A DNA stretch of 31,475 bases from an uncultured Rhodoplanes sp. (GCA_936924235.1 CAKZHN010000106.1:1-31475), one strand, 5' to 3'; shown: positions 15,186-23,838, numbered from the stretch's first letter. Made by a program: numbers and translations. The notes: a model not told the origin generated them from the letters alone.

Positions 15186-15734
15186 ATGAAGCGGAGCGTT
15201 TCCGCATTGCTCGCGGTCGCGGCGGTGGCCGGTGTGGCGGGTTATCTGGCGCCCGCGTCCGGGCAGCCCAACGGCGACGCCGCGCCGATCTACGGAATCA
15301 AGATTCCCGAAGGCTACCGCGACTGGCGCCTGATCTCCGTCAATCATCTGGCCGGCGGCAGCGTCAAGCAGCTGCGCGCCCAGCTGGGCAACGACATTGC
15401 GATCAAGGCGTTCCGGGACGGAACGCGCCCATTCCCGGACGGCGCCATCATCGCCGCGCTGCATTGGAACGAAGCCTCGTCGGAGGACAACAACAAGGTT
15501 CTGGCGCAAGGCTTTCCCGGCGCGGGCCTCGACTCGTTCATTCCTTCGTCCGCCGTGAACGTCCAGTTCATGGTCAAGGACTCGAAGAAATACGCCTCGA
15601 CCGGCGGCTGGGGTTACGCCGACTTCACCAACGGAAAGCCGGGCAGCGAGGCCCTGCACAAGACCTGCTACGCTTGTCATCTGCCGGCGAAGGATCGTGA
15701 CTACGTTTTCACGCGCAATGCGCCTTTGCATTGA
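15186..15734 (+). CDS. Cytochrome P460 family protein with CxxCH motif
   Basis: A 182-residue exported P460-type protein, paralogous to the one at 3947. It has a signal peptide (KRSVSALLAVAAVAGVAGYLAPASGQ), then YGIKIPEGYRDWRLISVNHL, FPDGAIIAALHW, VNVQFMVKDSKKYASTGGWGYADF and the haem motif C161-Y-A-C164-H165. The C terminus DRDYVFTRNAPLH parallels the KDYVFTAYGKR end of the other copy. Family members carry a covalently bound haem in the periplasm and are associated with hydroxylamine or nitric oxide chemistry; the role here is unproven. AGGAG lies 6 bp before the chosen ATG; a longer frame from 15156 would overlap the epoxide hydrolase gene. It is co-transcribed with the hydrolases. Confidence 0.9.
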   Translation: MKRSVSALLAVAAVAGVAGYLAPASGQPNGDAAPIYGIKIPEGYRDWRLISVNHLAGGSVKQLRAQLGNDIAIKAFRDGTRPFPDGAIIAALHWNEASSEDNNKVLAQGFPGAGLDSFIPSSAVNVQFMVKDSKKYASTGGWGYADFTNGKPGSEALHKTCYACHLPAKDRDYVFTRNAPLH

Positions 15735-15760
15735 GCAACTGACAAGGGATGAATCCTTCG

Positions 15761-16873
15761 ATGAAAACCAAGAAGCTCCTGATCGGCGCGGTGCTCGCCA
15801 TCGCGATGGGGACACCGATCGCGGCCTTTGTCGGAGACAAGACCATGCCGCAAACGACGACAGCCACGGAAGTGCAGTTGCCCTTCCTGCATGGCTATCC
15901 GGTGGCTTCCGGCCGGTACGAGCTGGCCTCGCTGGCGCGTGCGGAGACGTGGCTCAATTCGCCGCCGCTCACCGCGGAGGCGCTGCGCGGCAAGGTCGTG
16001 CTGGTCGATTTCTGGACCTACACCTGCATCAACTGGCGGCGCACGGAGCCTTACATCCGCGCCTGGGCCGAGAAATACAAGGACCAGGGCCTGGTGGTGG
16101 TCGGCGTCCACGCGCCGGAGTTCGAGTTCGAGAAGAACCTCGACAATGTGCGCTGGGCCGTGAAGGACATGCGCATCGATTATCCGGTCGCGGTCGACAA
16201 CGAGCACAAGATCTGGAGCGCGTTCGGCAACGAATACTGGCCGGCGCTGTATATCGTCGATGCTAAGGGGCGCGTGCGGCACCAATACTTCGGCGAGGGT
16301 GGTTACGAGCAGTCCGAAATGGTCATCCAGCAATTGCTGGCCGAGGCCGGACAAGGCAAAGGGATCGACAAGCCAACGCCGGTCGAGGCCCGCGGCATCG
16401 AACTGGCCGCCGACTGGCCAAACCTCAGGTCGCCGGAAAACTATGTCGGCTATGACCGTACCGAGAACTTCAAGTCGGCCGGCGGCGCTGCTCCGGGCAA
16501 GCCCAGCAACTACGCGTTCCCGGGACGCCTGAACCTGAACGAATGGGCGCTGTCCGGCGACTGGACGATGAAGAGCGGCGCCACCCTGCTGAACAAGCCC
16601 AATGGCCGCATCGCGTATCGCTTCCACGCCCGCGATCTGCATCTCGTCATGGGCCCGGCGGCGCCGGGCAAATCCGTGCGCTTCCGCGTGACGATCGACG
16701 GCGGGCCGCCGGGCGCCGCCCACGGCCTCGATGTCGACGAGCAAGGCAACGGCACCGTGACCGAGCAGCGGCTCTACCAGCTCATCCGCCAACCAGGCCC
16801 GATCGCCGACCGGCAGTTCGAGATCGAATTCCTCGATCCCGGCGCGGAGGCCTACGCGTTCACGTTCGGCTGA
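15761..16873 (+). CDS. Exported thioredoxin-like (DipZ-type) protein lacking the second active-site Cys
   Basis: A 370-residue protein with an N-terminal signal/anchor (LLIGAVLAIAMGTPIAAFV). It has a thioredoxin fold at about residues 55-205 (LRGKVVLVDFWTYTC, VVVGVHAPEFEFEKN, YWPALYIVDAKG) and a C-terminal beta-rich DipZ-type domain (about 240-370, GRIAYRFHARDLHLVMGPA..VRFRVTIDG). The active site reads C89-I-N-W92 where thioredoxins have CxxC, so the resolving cysteine is replaced by Trp. A dithiol/disulfide cycle is therefore unlikely; a single-cysteine peroxidase-like or binding role is possible. The start at 15761 has AAGGG about 12 bp upstream; ATG 15749 directly abuts that site and is less likely. 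It is the third gene of the epoxide hydrolase unit. Confidence 0.85.
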   Translation: MKTKKLLIGAVLAIAMGTPIAAFVGDKTMPQTTTATEVQLPFLHGYPVASGRYELASLARAETWLNSPPLTAEALRGKVVLVDFWTYTCINWRRTEPYIRAWAEKYKDQGLVVVGVHAPEFEFEKNLDNVRWAVKDMRIDYPVAVDNEHKIWSAFGNEYWPALYIVDAKGRVRHQYFGEGGYEQSEMVIQQLLAEAGQGKGIDKPTPVEARGIELAADWPNLRSPENYVGYDRTENFKSAGGAAPGKPSNYAFPGRLNLNEWALSGDWTMKSGATLLNKPNGRIAYRFHARDLHLVMGPAAPGKSVRFRVTIDGGPPGAAHGLDVDEQGNGTVTEQRLYQLIRQPGPIADRQFEIEFLDPGAEAYAFTFG

Positions 16874-16907
16874 GCCGTCCCATGACTTCGCATCCAGGAG
16901 AACCACA

Positions 16908-17960
16908 ATGAACATCACGTCAAAAGAGATCGACCAGGATCGCCGCCGCTTCCTCGGTACTGCCGCGATGGCTGTCGCGGCGGCTCAGCTCGGCATGATC
17001 GCGCCAGCGGCCGCGCAAGCCGCCAAGACCAAGCTGCCCGCGATCAAGCCCGGAACGAACACGTCGTTCGCACCACTCAAGCAGATCGACGCCGGCGTGC
17101 TCAACGTCAGCTACGCCGAGGCCGGGCCGGCCAACGGCCCCGTGGTCGTGCTGCTGCACGGCTGGCCCTACGACATCTACAGCTTCGCCGATGTGGCGCC
17201 CGCGCTCGCCTCGGCGGGCTACCGGGTGCTGATCCCGCATCTGCGCGGCTATGGCGCAACGCGTTTCCTTTCGAGCGACACTGTGCGCAACGGCCAGCCT
17301 TCGGCGCTCGCGGTGGACACCACCGCCTTCATGGATGCGCTGAAGATCGAGAAGGCGACGCTCGCCGGCTTCGACTGGGGCGCACGGACCGCCGACATCG
17401 TCGCGGCGCTGTGGCCGGAGCGCGTCAAGGGCCTGGTCTCGGTGAGCGGCTATCTGATCGGCAGCCAGGAGGGCGGCCGGGCGCCGCTGCCGCCCGCGGC
17501 CGAGCTCCAATGGTGGTACCAGTTCTATTTCGCGACCGAGCGCGGCCGCCAGGGCTACGACAAATACCGGCGCGAGTTCTCCAAGCTGATCTGGCAGCTC
17601 GCCTCGCCGAAGTGGAGGTTCGACGACGCGACCTTCGAGCGCAGCGCCAAGGCGTTCGACAATCCGGACCACGTCGCCATCGTCATTCACAATTATCGCT
17701 GGCGGCTCGGCATCGCCGAAGGCGAGCCGAAGTTCGACGACATCGAGAAGAAGCTTGCCGCAGGCCCGGTCATCTCCGTGCCGACCATCACGATGGAGGG
17801 CGACGCCAACGGCGCGCCGCATCTGGAGCCAGCCGCCTATGCCAAGAAATTCAGCGGCAAATACGAGCACCGGCTGATCAGCGGCGGCATCGGCCACAAC
17901 CTGCCGCAGGAAGCGCCGGGTGATTTTGCCCAGGCCGTCCTCGACATCGCCGGAGCCTGA
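16908..17960 (+). CDS. Tat-exported alpha/beta hydrolase with Asp nucleophile
   Basis: A 350-residue protein with a twin-arginine-like signal (DRRRFLGTAAMAVAAAQLGMI, cleavage near AAAQA) and one alpha/beta-hydrolase domain. The oxyanion loop is HGWP (84-87), the nucleophile elbow is GFDWGAR with D156, and the base is H330 in GGIGHNLPQEAP. An Asp nucleophile with HGWP places it with epoxide hydrolases and haloalkane dehalogenases rather than esterases; the Trp and Asn halide ligands of dehalogenases were not identified. It should act in the periplasm. It is the second exported hydrolase of the operon, unrelated in its N-terminal region to the EHN enzyme at 13834, which suggests complementary substrates. 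The ribosome site is AGGAG about 9 bp upstream. Confidence 0.9.
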   Translation: MNITSKEIDQDRRRFLGTAAMAVAAAQLGMIAPAAAQAAKTKLPAIKPGTNTSFAPLKQIDAGVLNVSYAEAGPANGPVVVLLHGWPYDIYSFADVAPALASAGYRVLIPHLRGYGATRFLSSDTVRNGQPSALAVDTTAFMDALKIEKATLAGFDWGARTADIVAALWPERVKGLVSVSGYLIGSQEGGRAPLPPAAELQWWYQFYFATERGRQGYDKYRREFSKLIWQLASPKWRFDDATFERSAKAFDNPDHVAIVIHNYRWRLGIAEGEPKFDDIEKKLAAGPVISVPTITMEGDANGAPHLEPAAYAKKFSGKYEHRLISGGIGHNLPQEAPGDFAQAVLDIAGA

Positions 17961-18012
17961 TCGCGTGGCGGCACCGCCGCCCGCGCAACAGAAACTCAAA
18001 AGGGATGAATCA

Positions 18013-18432
18013 ATGAGTGAGACCGCAAAGGTCCTGTACACCGGCAGAACCCGCACCACCGGCGGCCGGGAGAATGGCGCCGCGCGCAGCTCCGACGGCC
18101 GCCTCGACGTGCGGCTTTCGACGCCCGGCTCGGCGCGCATCGGCACCAACCCGGAACAGCTCCTGGCCGCCGGCTGGTCGGCCTGCCTGGAAAGCGCCAT
18201 TGCGCTTGCGGCGCGCAAGCGCGAGATCGTGTTGCCGGAAGCGGTGTCGATCGATGCCGAGGTGGACCTGCACGTTGCCGACGGCGGCAGCTTCATCAGC
18301 GCCCGCTTCAACATCAGCATGCCGGGCGTCGAGCGCGGCGTCGCCCGGGCGCTGGTCGACGCGGCCCATGAGAACTGCCCGTATTCCAAAGCCACGCGCG
18401 GCAACGTCGAGGTTGCGATCAACCTGGTCTGA
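18013..18432 (+). CDS. ohr: Ohr/OsmC-family peroxidase
   Basis: A 139-residue cytoplasmic OsmC-fold protein of the Ohr branch. The two redox cysteines are in place: C58 in LAAGWSACLESA and C122 in HENCPYSKATRGN, the latter the standard Ohr motif. Ohr reduces organic and fatty-acid hydroperoxides using dihydrolipoyl proteins. The N terminus VLYTGRTRTTGGRENGAARSSDG also matches Ohr. The start is supported by AAAGGGA about 6-8 bp upstream; the longer frame overlaps the preceding gene. It is the last gene of the unit headed by the epoxide hydrolase, so peroxide defence is tied to the same inducing signal rather than to an adjacent OhrR, which is absent. Confidence 0.93.
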   Translation: MSETAKVLYTGRTRTTGGRENGAARSSDGRLDVRLSTPGSARIGTNPEQLLAAGWSACLESAIALAARKREIVLPEAVSIDAEVDLHVADGGSFISARFNISMPGVERGVARALVDAAHENCPYSKATRGNVEVAINLV

Positions 18433-18441
18433 ACGGAGCGA

Positions 18442-20340
18442 TCAGGCCGCCCGGACGCTCACATAGGAGCCCGGCGCATCCTCGATCACCTTGAGATCGC
18501 CGTCGCCGGGCACGCGCGACGGGACCTCGCCACCGCTGTGGCCCTTGACCCACTTCGCCCAATCCGTCCACCACGAGCCCACGTGATGTGTGGCGCCGCT
18601 CAGCCAGGTTTCGGAGTCGGCCGGCAAGGCGTCGTTGGTCCAGTAACCGTACTTGTTCGCCGACGGCGGGTTGATCACGCCGGCGACGTGCCCCGAGGCG
18701 CCGAGCACGAACTTCACCGGCCCCGTCGGAAGCTGCGTCCCGGCGTAGGTGGTGCGCCAGGGCGCGATGTGGTCCTCCCGCGCCGACAGGAAGTAGAGCG
18801 GCACCTCGATCTTGCGGAGATCGATCGGCACGTTGGCGAGCGTGATGCCGCCCGGCTTCCGCAGCACATTGCGGTGATACATGTTGCGCAGATAGAAGCT
18901 CTGCATGGTCGCAGGCATCCGCGTCGAGTCGGCATTCCAGTACAGCAGGTCGAAGGCCGCCGGATCACGGCCCAAAAGATAGTTGTTCAGCACGAAGAAC
19001 CAGATCAGGTCGTTCTCGCGCATCAGGTTGAAGGCCTCGGACATGTGATGGCCTTCGAGATAGCCGAGGCGGTTCATATGCTCGTCGGCGAGCTGGAGCT
19101 GCTCGTCGTCGATGAACACCCTGATGTCGCCGACATCCGAAAAGTCCAGCAGCGTCGTGAACAGCGTGGCCGACGCGATGCGCACGTCCCGCGTCGCCGC
19201 CATGTAGGCCATCGCACTGGCCATCAGTGTGCCGCCGATGCAGTAGCCGATGGCGTTGACCTGCGGCTCTCCGGTGGCGCGCTCGATCGCGTTGATCGCC
19301 GCCAGCGGGCCGTCGAGCAGGTAGTCGGAAAATCCCTTGCCGGCGAGCTCGGCGCCGGGATTGACCCAGGAGACCACGAACACGGTGTGGCCCTGGTCCA
19401 CGCACCACTTGATGAACGAGTTCTTGGGCTTGAGATCCAGGATGTAGAACTTGTTGATCCAGGGCGGCACGATGAGGAGCGGCCGGCGATGCGTCGTCGG
19501 CGTCGACGGCGAATATTGAATGAGTTGCATCAGCTCGTTCTGGAACACGACCTTGCCCGGCGTATTGGCAATATTTTCGCCGAACCGGAATGCCGTGGGA
19601 TCGGACATCTTCATGGCGAGGCGGCCGCTGCCGCGCTCGAAGTCCTCGAGGAGATTGCGCAGGCCCTTGAGCAGACTGCTGCCGCGGGATTCCGTCGCCG
19701 CCCTAAGCACCACCGGGTTGGTGGCGACGAAGTTGGCGGGCGACCACGCGTTGATGAACTGGCGGGTGTAGAACCGGGCCTTCTGATGGGTGTGCGGATC
19801 GACTCCTTTCACGTCGCGTACGGCTGATTCCATGTGGCGCGACATCAGCAGGTAATACTGCTTGATGTGGTCGTGGAGCGCGTCCGAGGTCCAGGCCTCG
19901 TCCTTGAAGCGCTTGTCGGTCTTCGCCGGCGCGACCACCGGCTCGGCTGGCTTTCCGGTCATCAGGCGAGTAGCGGTTCGCTGCCACAGCGTCGCGAGAT
20001 CGACCCAGAGCGCCATTTGCTCCTTGAGGATCGGCGCCGGGTCTTCGAGGGCCTTCTGCATGAAATCGTAGGCCGTCGCCGCGACCGTGCGCGGATCGAT
20101 CACCCGGTAGCCGTCATCGCCTCGGAGCCGTTCGGCGTAGATGCCGATCAGGTTGTTGGACCGCTTGGCGATATCGGCCAGCGCGTCGACGGTTTCGGCA
20201 GGCAGAATGCCGCCCGGGGCGGCGTGGCCGTTTGTTGCGGGACTGGCTTTTGCCGCACTTGTTGTCGCGCCTGCGGTGGTTTCAGTTTTCGCATCGGTCG
20301 CGATCCTAACGGGCTGTTTCATGGGCGCACTCGTGTCCAC
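18442..20340 (-). CDS. phaC: Class I poly(3-hydroxyalkanoate) synthase
   Basis: A 632-residue (GTG start) or 626-residue (ATG at 20322) PHA synthase. The N-terminal PhaC domain (about 90-280, with ARFYTRQFINAWSPANFVATNP) leads into the catalytic alpha/beta-hydrolase domain. The lipase-like box is GYCIGG with C367, and the other triad members lie in SAREDHIAPW and GASGHVAGVINPP. PPWINKFYILDL and the size are typical of class I synthases that polymerise 3-hydroxybutyryl-CoA on the granule. The alanine/threonine-rich first 40 residues are low complexity. The gene follows the CoA-transferase gene after 3 bp and is the third of a leftward operon; no phasin or phaAB gene is in the window. It converges with ohr, 9 bp apart. 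Confidence 0.95.
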   Translation of the reverse strand: MDTSAPMKQPVRIATDAKTETTAGATTSAAKASPATNGHAAPGGILPAETVDALADIAKRSNNLIGIYAERLRGDDGYRVIDPRTVAATAYDFMQKALEDPAPILKEQMALWVDLATLWQRTATRLMTGKPAEPVVAPAKTDKRFKDEAWTSDALHDHIKQYYLLMSRHMESAVRDVKGVDPHTHQKARFYTRQFINAWSPANFVATNPVVLRAATESRGSSLLKGLRNLLEDFERGSGRLAMKMSDPTAFRFGENIANTPGKVVFQNELMQLIQYSPSTPTTHRRPLLIVPPWINKFYILDLKPKNSFIKWCVDQGHTVFVVSWVNPGAELAGKGFSDYLLDGPLAAINAIERATGEPQVNAIGYCIGGTLMASAMAYMAATRDVRIASATLFTTLLDFSDVGDIRVFIDDEQLQLADEHMNRLGYLEGHHMSEAFNLMRENDLIWFFVLNNYLLGRDPAAFDLLYWNADSTRMPATMQSFYLRNMYHRNVLRKPGGITLANVPIDLRKIEVPLYFLSAREDHIAPWRTTYAGTQLPTGPVKFVLGASGHVAGVINPPSANKYGYWTNDALPADSETWLSGATHHVGSWWTDWAKWVKGHSGGEVPSRVPGDGDLKVIEDAPGSYVSVRAA

Positions 20341-20343
20341 TGG

Positions 20344-22362
20344 TCAGCTTGCGATCTTGCCTTGCAGTTCCTTCAGGTGCGCCTTGGCCTCGTCGGCGCT
20401 TTCGAAGATGTGCGGCGCCACGGCGCGTCGCTTGAACGCATCGCCGAGCTTGCTGCGCAGGAAGCTGCTGGTGGTGTATCGGGTCACGCCTGAATAGAAG
20501 CGCTCGGAGAGCCCGCCGACCATCGCGCTGTACTGGTCGATGATCTCCGGGGCGATCCGGCAGTTGTCATAGTTGACGATGGCGTGGACCTTGCGGCCGA
20601 GCGGCGACAGGATGGATTCCACCATGCCGCGGATCTGGTCGACGTCCTGCTGGCCGCGGATGACGTTGCCTTCGAAATTGACAAAGAACTGGTTGTTGGC
20701 GGCATGCAGCGTGAAGCGCTGCTCGAGCGGCATGCGCAGCAGGTCGTCGCGCAATCCCATCGGCTCCGGCGTGAAGATGCGCCGGTCCATGATCGCCGGA
20801 TCGCGGCGGATGACCGGGCGGAATTTCATCTGGGCCAGGATGTCGCGCTCGATTTCGATGCCCGGCGCCACCTCGATGAGCTCGAGGCCTTCGCGGGTCA
20901 GCGCGAACACGCAGCGCTCGGTGACGTAGAGCACGGGCTGACCCCGTTGCACCGCGTAGGTCCCTGAGAAGGTCCGGTGCTCGACCTCGGGAACGAACTT
21001 CGCAACCTTGCCTTCACTCGCGATCCGCAGGCGGCCGTTCTCGACCGCGATATCGAGCTGGCCCGCCGTGAAGGTGCCGACGAACACCACCTTCTTGGCG
21101 TTCTGGCTGATGTTGATGAAGCCGCCGGCGCCGGCCAGCCGCGGTCCGAACTTGCTGACGTTCAGGTTGCCCTGGCGGTCCGCCTGGGCGAGACCGAGGA
21201 AGGCCGCGTCGAGCCCGCCGCCGTCGTAGAAATCGAACTGGTAGGGCTGGTCGATGACGGTCTGCGCGTTGACCGCCGCACCGAAATTCAAGCCTCCGGC
21301 CGGAATGCCGCCGATCACGCCGGGCTCGGCGGTGAGCGTCATCAGGTCGGCGATCTTCTCCTCGTCGGCGACGTTGGCGACGCCTTCCGGCATGCCGATG
21401 CCGAGGTTGACGACGCTGTTGGCGCTGAGCTCCAGCGCGGCGCGCCGCGCAATGATCTTGCGCTCGTTCAATTCCATCGGCGCGATCGAGCCGGCGCGCG
21501 CGCGAATTTCGCCGCTGAACGCCGGATCGTACTGCACCGCGAAGGTCTGCCAGTGGTGCTCGGGCTTCGCGACCACCACGCAGTCGACCATGATGCCGGG
21601 GATCTTGACCTGGCGCGGATTGAGCGAGCCGCGTTCGGCGATCCGCTCCACCTGCACGATGACGAGGCCGTTCGAGTTGCGCACCGCCATGGCGATGGCG
21701 AGTGCTTCCAGCGTCAGCGCCTCCTTTTCCATCGTGATGTTGCCGTCCGGATCGGCGGTCGTGCCTCGGATGATGCCCACGTTGATGGGAAACGCGCGGT
21801 AGTGCAGCAGCTCCTCGCCGTCGATCTCGATCAGCTTGACCAGGTCTTCCTTGGTGCTTTCGTTGATCTTGCCGCCGCCGTGGCGCGGATCGACGAAGGT
21901 GCCGAGCCCCACCCGGGTGAAATGGCCCGGCCGGTTCGCCGCGATATCGCGGAACAGATGGGTGATCACGCCCTGCGGAAAATTATAGGCCTCGATCTGG
22001 TTGCCGATGGCGAGCTTCTGCAGCGTGGGCACAAGTCCCCAGTGCCCGCCGATCACGCGCTTCACGAGACCCTTGTGCCCGAGATGATTGAGGCCGCGCT
22101 CCTTGCCGTCGCCCTGGCCGGCCGCATAAACCAGCGTCAGGTTGCGCGGGCCGTCGCCGGTCTGCCGCTGCTTTTCGTCCTTCGACAGATACAGCGCCTC
22201 CAGCGCCACCGCGATCCCTTCGGCGAATCCGATGCCGACGAAGCCGCCGGTCGCGATGGTGTCGCCGTCGCGAATGAGCCGGACCGCGTCTTCGGCGCTG
22301 ACGATCTTGCCGACGTCCGGCGTGCGGGGAAGAGCGATCCTGGGTCGTGCGGTATTCGGCAT
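20344..22362 (-). CDS. Acyl-CoA:carboxylate CoA-transferase with extra C-terminal domain
   Basis: A 672-residue class I CoA-transferase of the YdiF/propionate CoA-transferase type, alpha and beta halves fused. The alpha half begins IVSAEDAVRLIRDGDTIATGGFVGIGFAEG; the beta half carries the catalytic glutamate E346 in TLTAEPGVIGG and ends near residue 530. YdiF-type enzymes stop at about 520-530; here some 130 further residues follow (LEQRFTLHAANNQFFVNFEGNVIRG through the end), resembling an SpoIIAA/STAS-like fold by eye. The enzyme would move CoA between acetyl-CoA and acids such as 3-hydroxybutyrate, acetoacetate or propionate. That would feed the PHA synthase with which it shares an operon, downstream of a permease that could import such acids. 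The exact substrate is inference. Confidence 0.92.
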   Translation of the reverse strand: MPNTARPRIALPRTPDVGKIVSAEDAVRLIRDGDTIATGGFVGIGFAEGIAVALEALYLSKDEKQRQTGDGPRNLTLVYAAGQGDGKERGLNHLGHKGLVKRVIGGHWGLVPTLQKLAIGNQIEAYNFPQGVITHLFRDIAANRPGHFTRVGLGTFVDPRHGGGKINESTKEDLVKLIEIDGEELLHYRAFPINVGIIRGTTADPDGNITMEKEALTLEALAIAMAVRNSNGLVIVQVERIAERGSLNPRQVKIPGIMVDCVVVAKPEHHWQTFAVQYDPAFSGEIRARAGSIAPMELNERKIIARRAALELSANSVVNLGIGMPEGVANVADEEKIADLMTLTAEPGVIGGIPAGGLNFGAAVNAQTVIDQPYQFDFYDGGGLDAAFLGLAQADRQGNLNVSKFGPRLAGAGGFINISQNAKKVVFVGTFTAGQLDIAVENGRLRIASEGKVAKFVPEVEHRTFSGTYAVQRGQPVLYVTERCVFALTREGLELIEVAPGIEIERDILAQMKFRPVIRRDPAIMDRRIFTPEPMGLRDDLLRMPLEQRFTLHAANNQFFVNFEGNVIRGQQDVDQIRGMVESILSPLGRKVHAIVNYDNCRIAPEIIDQYSAMVGGLSERFYSGVTRYTTSSFLRSKLGDAFKRRAVAPHIFESADEAKAHLKELQGKIAS

Positions 22363-22393
22363 GGCCTGCTTCCGAATGTTGCGCGCGCGGTGG

Positions 22394-23779
22394 TCAGTAG
22401 ATGCCGGTCAGGTAGTAGAACGCGATCACGACGAACACCGCCGCGGTCTTGGTCATCGTGATGACGAAGATGTCCCCGTAGGAGTCCTTGTGCGTGAGGC
22501 CGGTGACGGCCAGCAGCGTGATGACGGCGCCGTTGTGCGGCAGCGTGTCCATGCCGCCGCTCGCCATCGAGGCGACGCGGTGCAGCACTTCGAGCGGGAT
22601 GTGCGCCGCGTTGGCCGCCGCGATGAAGGTGTCGGACATGGCGGCGAGCGCGATGCTCATGCCGCCGGACGCCGAGCCGGTGATGCCGGCCAGCACCGTG
22701 ACGCTGATCGCCTCGTTGACCAGCGGATTGGGGATGGCTTTCAACGCATTGGACACCACGGTGAAGCCGGGCAGCAGCGCGATCACGCCGCCGAAGCCGT
22801 ATTCGGCGGCGGTGTTCATCGAGGCGAGCAGCGCGCCCGCGACCGCGGCCTTGCTGCCGTCGGCAAACTTCATCATCACCGGCCGCCAGGCGAACACGAA
22901 CACGGTCAGGATGCCGAGCAGCAGCGCGCCTTCGACCGCCCAGATCGCCGCCACGGGATCGATCTGGGTGACGATGGGCTTGGCCCCGAGCGCGATCTCG
23001 TGCGTCGTGCCGTAGGCGCGCTTCACCGCGAAGGTCAGCACGAAGTTCGCAACGCCGACGATCACCAGCGGCGAGAGCGCGATCCAGGCATTGGGCAGCT
23101 TCTCGGCCTCGAAGGGCTCCGGTTCGTTGCGCAGATCGGTGCCGTAGCCCTCGCCGCGCGCGCGCGCGGCGCGGAGCCGACTCTCGATATAGAGCAGGCC
23201 CACGATCAGGATGAACAACGCGCCGATCACGCCCAGCCATGGCGCGGCCCAGGTCGTGGTCTTGAAGAACGTGGTCGGAATGATGTTCTGGATCTGCGGC
23301 GAGCCCGGCAGCGAATCCATCGTGAACGTGAAGGCGCCGAGCGCAATCGTCGGGGGAATGAGCCGCTTGGGGATGGCGCTCTGGCGGAACATCTCGGCGG
23401 CGAACGGGTACACGGCAAACACCACCACGAACAGCGACACACCGCCGTAGGTCAGGATGGCGCAAACCACGACGATCGACAGCACGGCGCGCTCGCGGCC
23501 GACGACGCCGATCACCGCGGACACGATCGACTTGGAGAAGCCCGATAGCTCGATGACCTTGCCGAACACGGCGCCGAGCAGGAACACCGGGAAGTAGCTT
23601 TTGACGAAGCCGACCATCTTCTCCATGAACACGCTGGAGAACATGGGCGGGACGAGCGACGGATCGGTCAGCAGCACGGCGCCGAGCGCCGCGACCGGCG
23701 CGAACAGGATGACGCTGTAGCCGCGATAGGCGACGAACATCAGGAAGACCAGCGCGCCCAGCACGATCAAAAGATTCAT
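22394..23779 (-). CDS. GntP-family permease
   Basis: A 461-residue inner-membrane transporter with about 12 hydrophobic segments spread over its length. It matches the GntP family in overall layout and in GGVSLFVVVFAVYPFAAEMFRQSAIPKRLIPPTIALGAFTFTM, GSPQIQNIIPT, and the C-terminal GGMDTLPHNGAVITLLAVTGLTHKDSYGDIF. The last run is the branch often annotated for short hydroxy acids such as 3-hydroxybutyrate rather than gluconate. The operon with a CoA-transferase and PHA synthase fits import of a short (hydroxy)carboxylate by proton symport. A GGGGG ribosome site lies about 9 bp before the ATG. A short 31-bp gap precedes the CoA-transferase start. Confidence 0.9.
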   Translation of the reverse strand: MNLLIVLGALVFLMFVAYRGYSVILFAPVAALGAVLLTDPSLVPPMFSSVFMEKMVGFVKSYFPVFLLGAVFGKVIELSGFSKSIVSAVIGVVGRERAVLSIVVVCAILTYGGVSLFVVVFAVYPFAAEMFRQSAIPKRLIPPTIALGAFTFTMDSLPGSPQIQNIIPTTFFKTTTWAAPWLGVIGALFILIVGLLYIESRLRAARARGEGYGTDLRNEPEPFEAEKLPNAWIALSPLVIVGVANFVLTFAVKRAYGTTHEIALGAKPIVTQIDPVAAIWAVEGALLLGILTVFVFAWRPVMMKFADGSKAAVAGALLASMNTAAEYGFGGVIALLPGFTVVSNALKAIPNPLVNEAISVTVLAGITGSASGGMSIALAAMSDTFIAAANAAHIPLEVLHRVASMASGGMDTLPHNGAVITLLAVTGLTHKDSYGDIFVITMTKTAAVFVVIAFYYLTGIY

Positions 23780-23838
23780 GGCGATTTACCCCCTGCTGCC
23801 GTGTGCTCGCTCGTGCATCGCACAGTCCCCCGGACGGC

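Noticed and set aside
20305..20314. CCTAACGGGC inside the first codons of phaC, matching the end of the island's triple-box elements
   Set aside because: Only one box is present, with no partners at 10-bp spacing upstream, and it lies in coding sequence; most likely chance.
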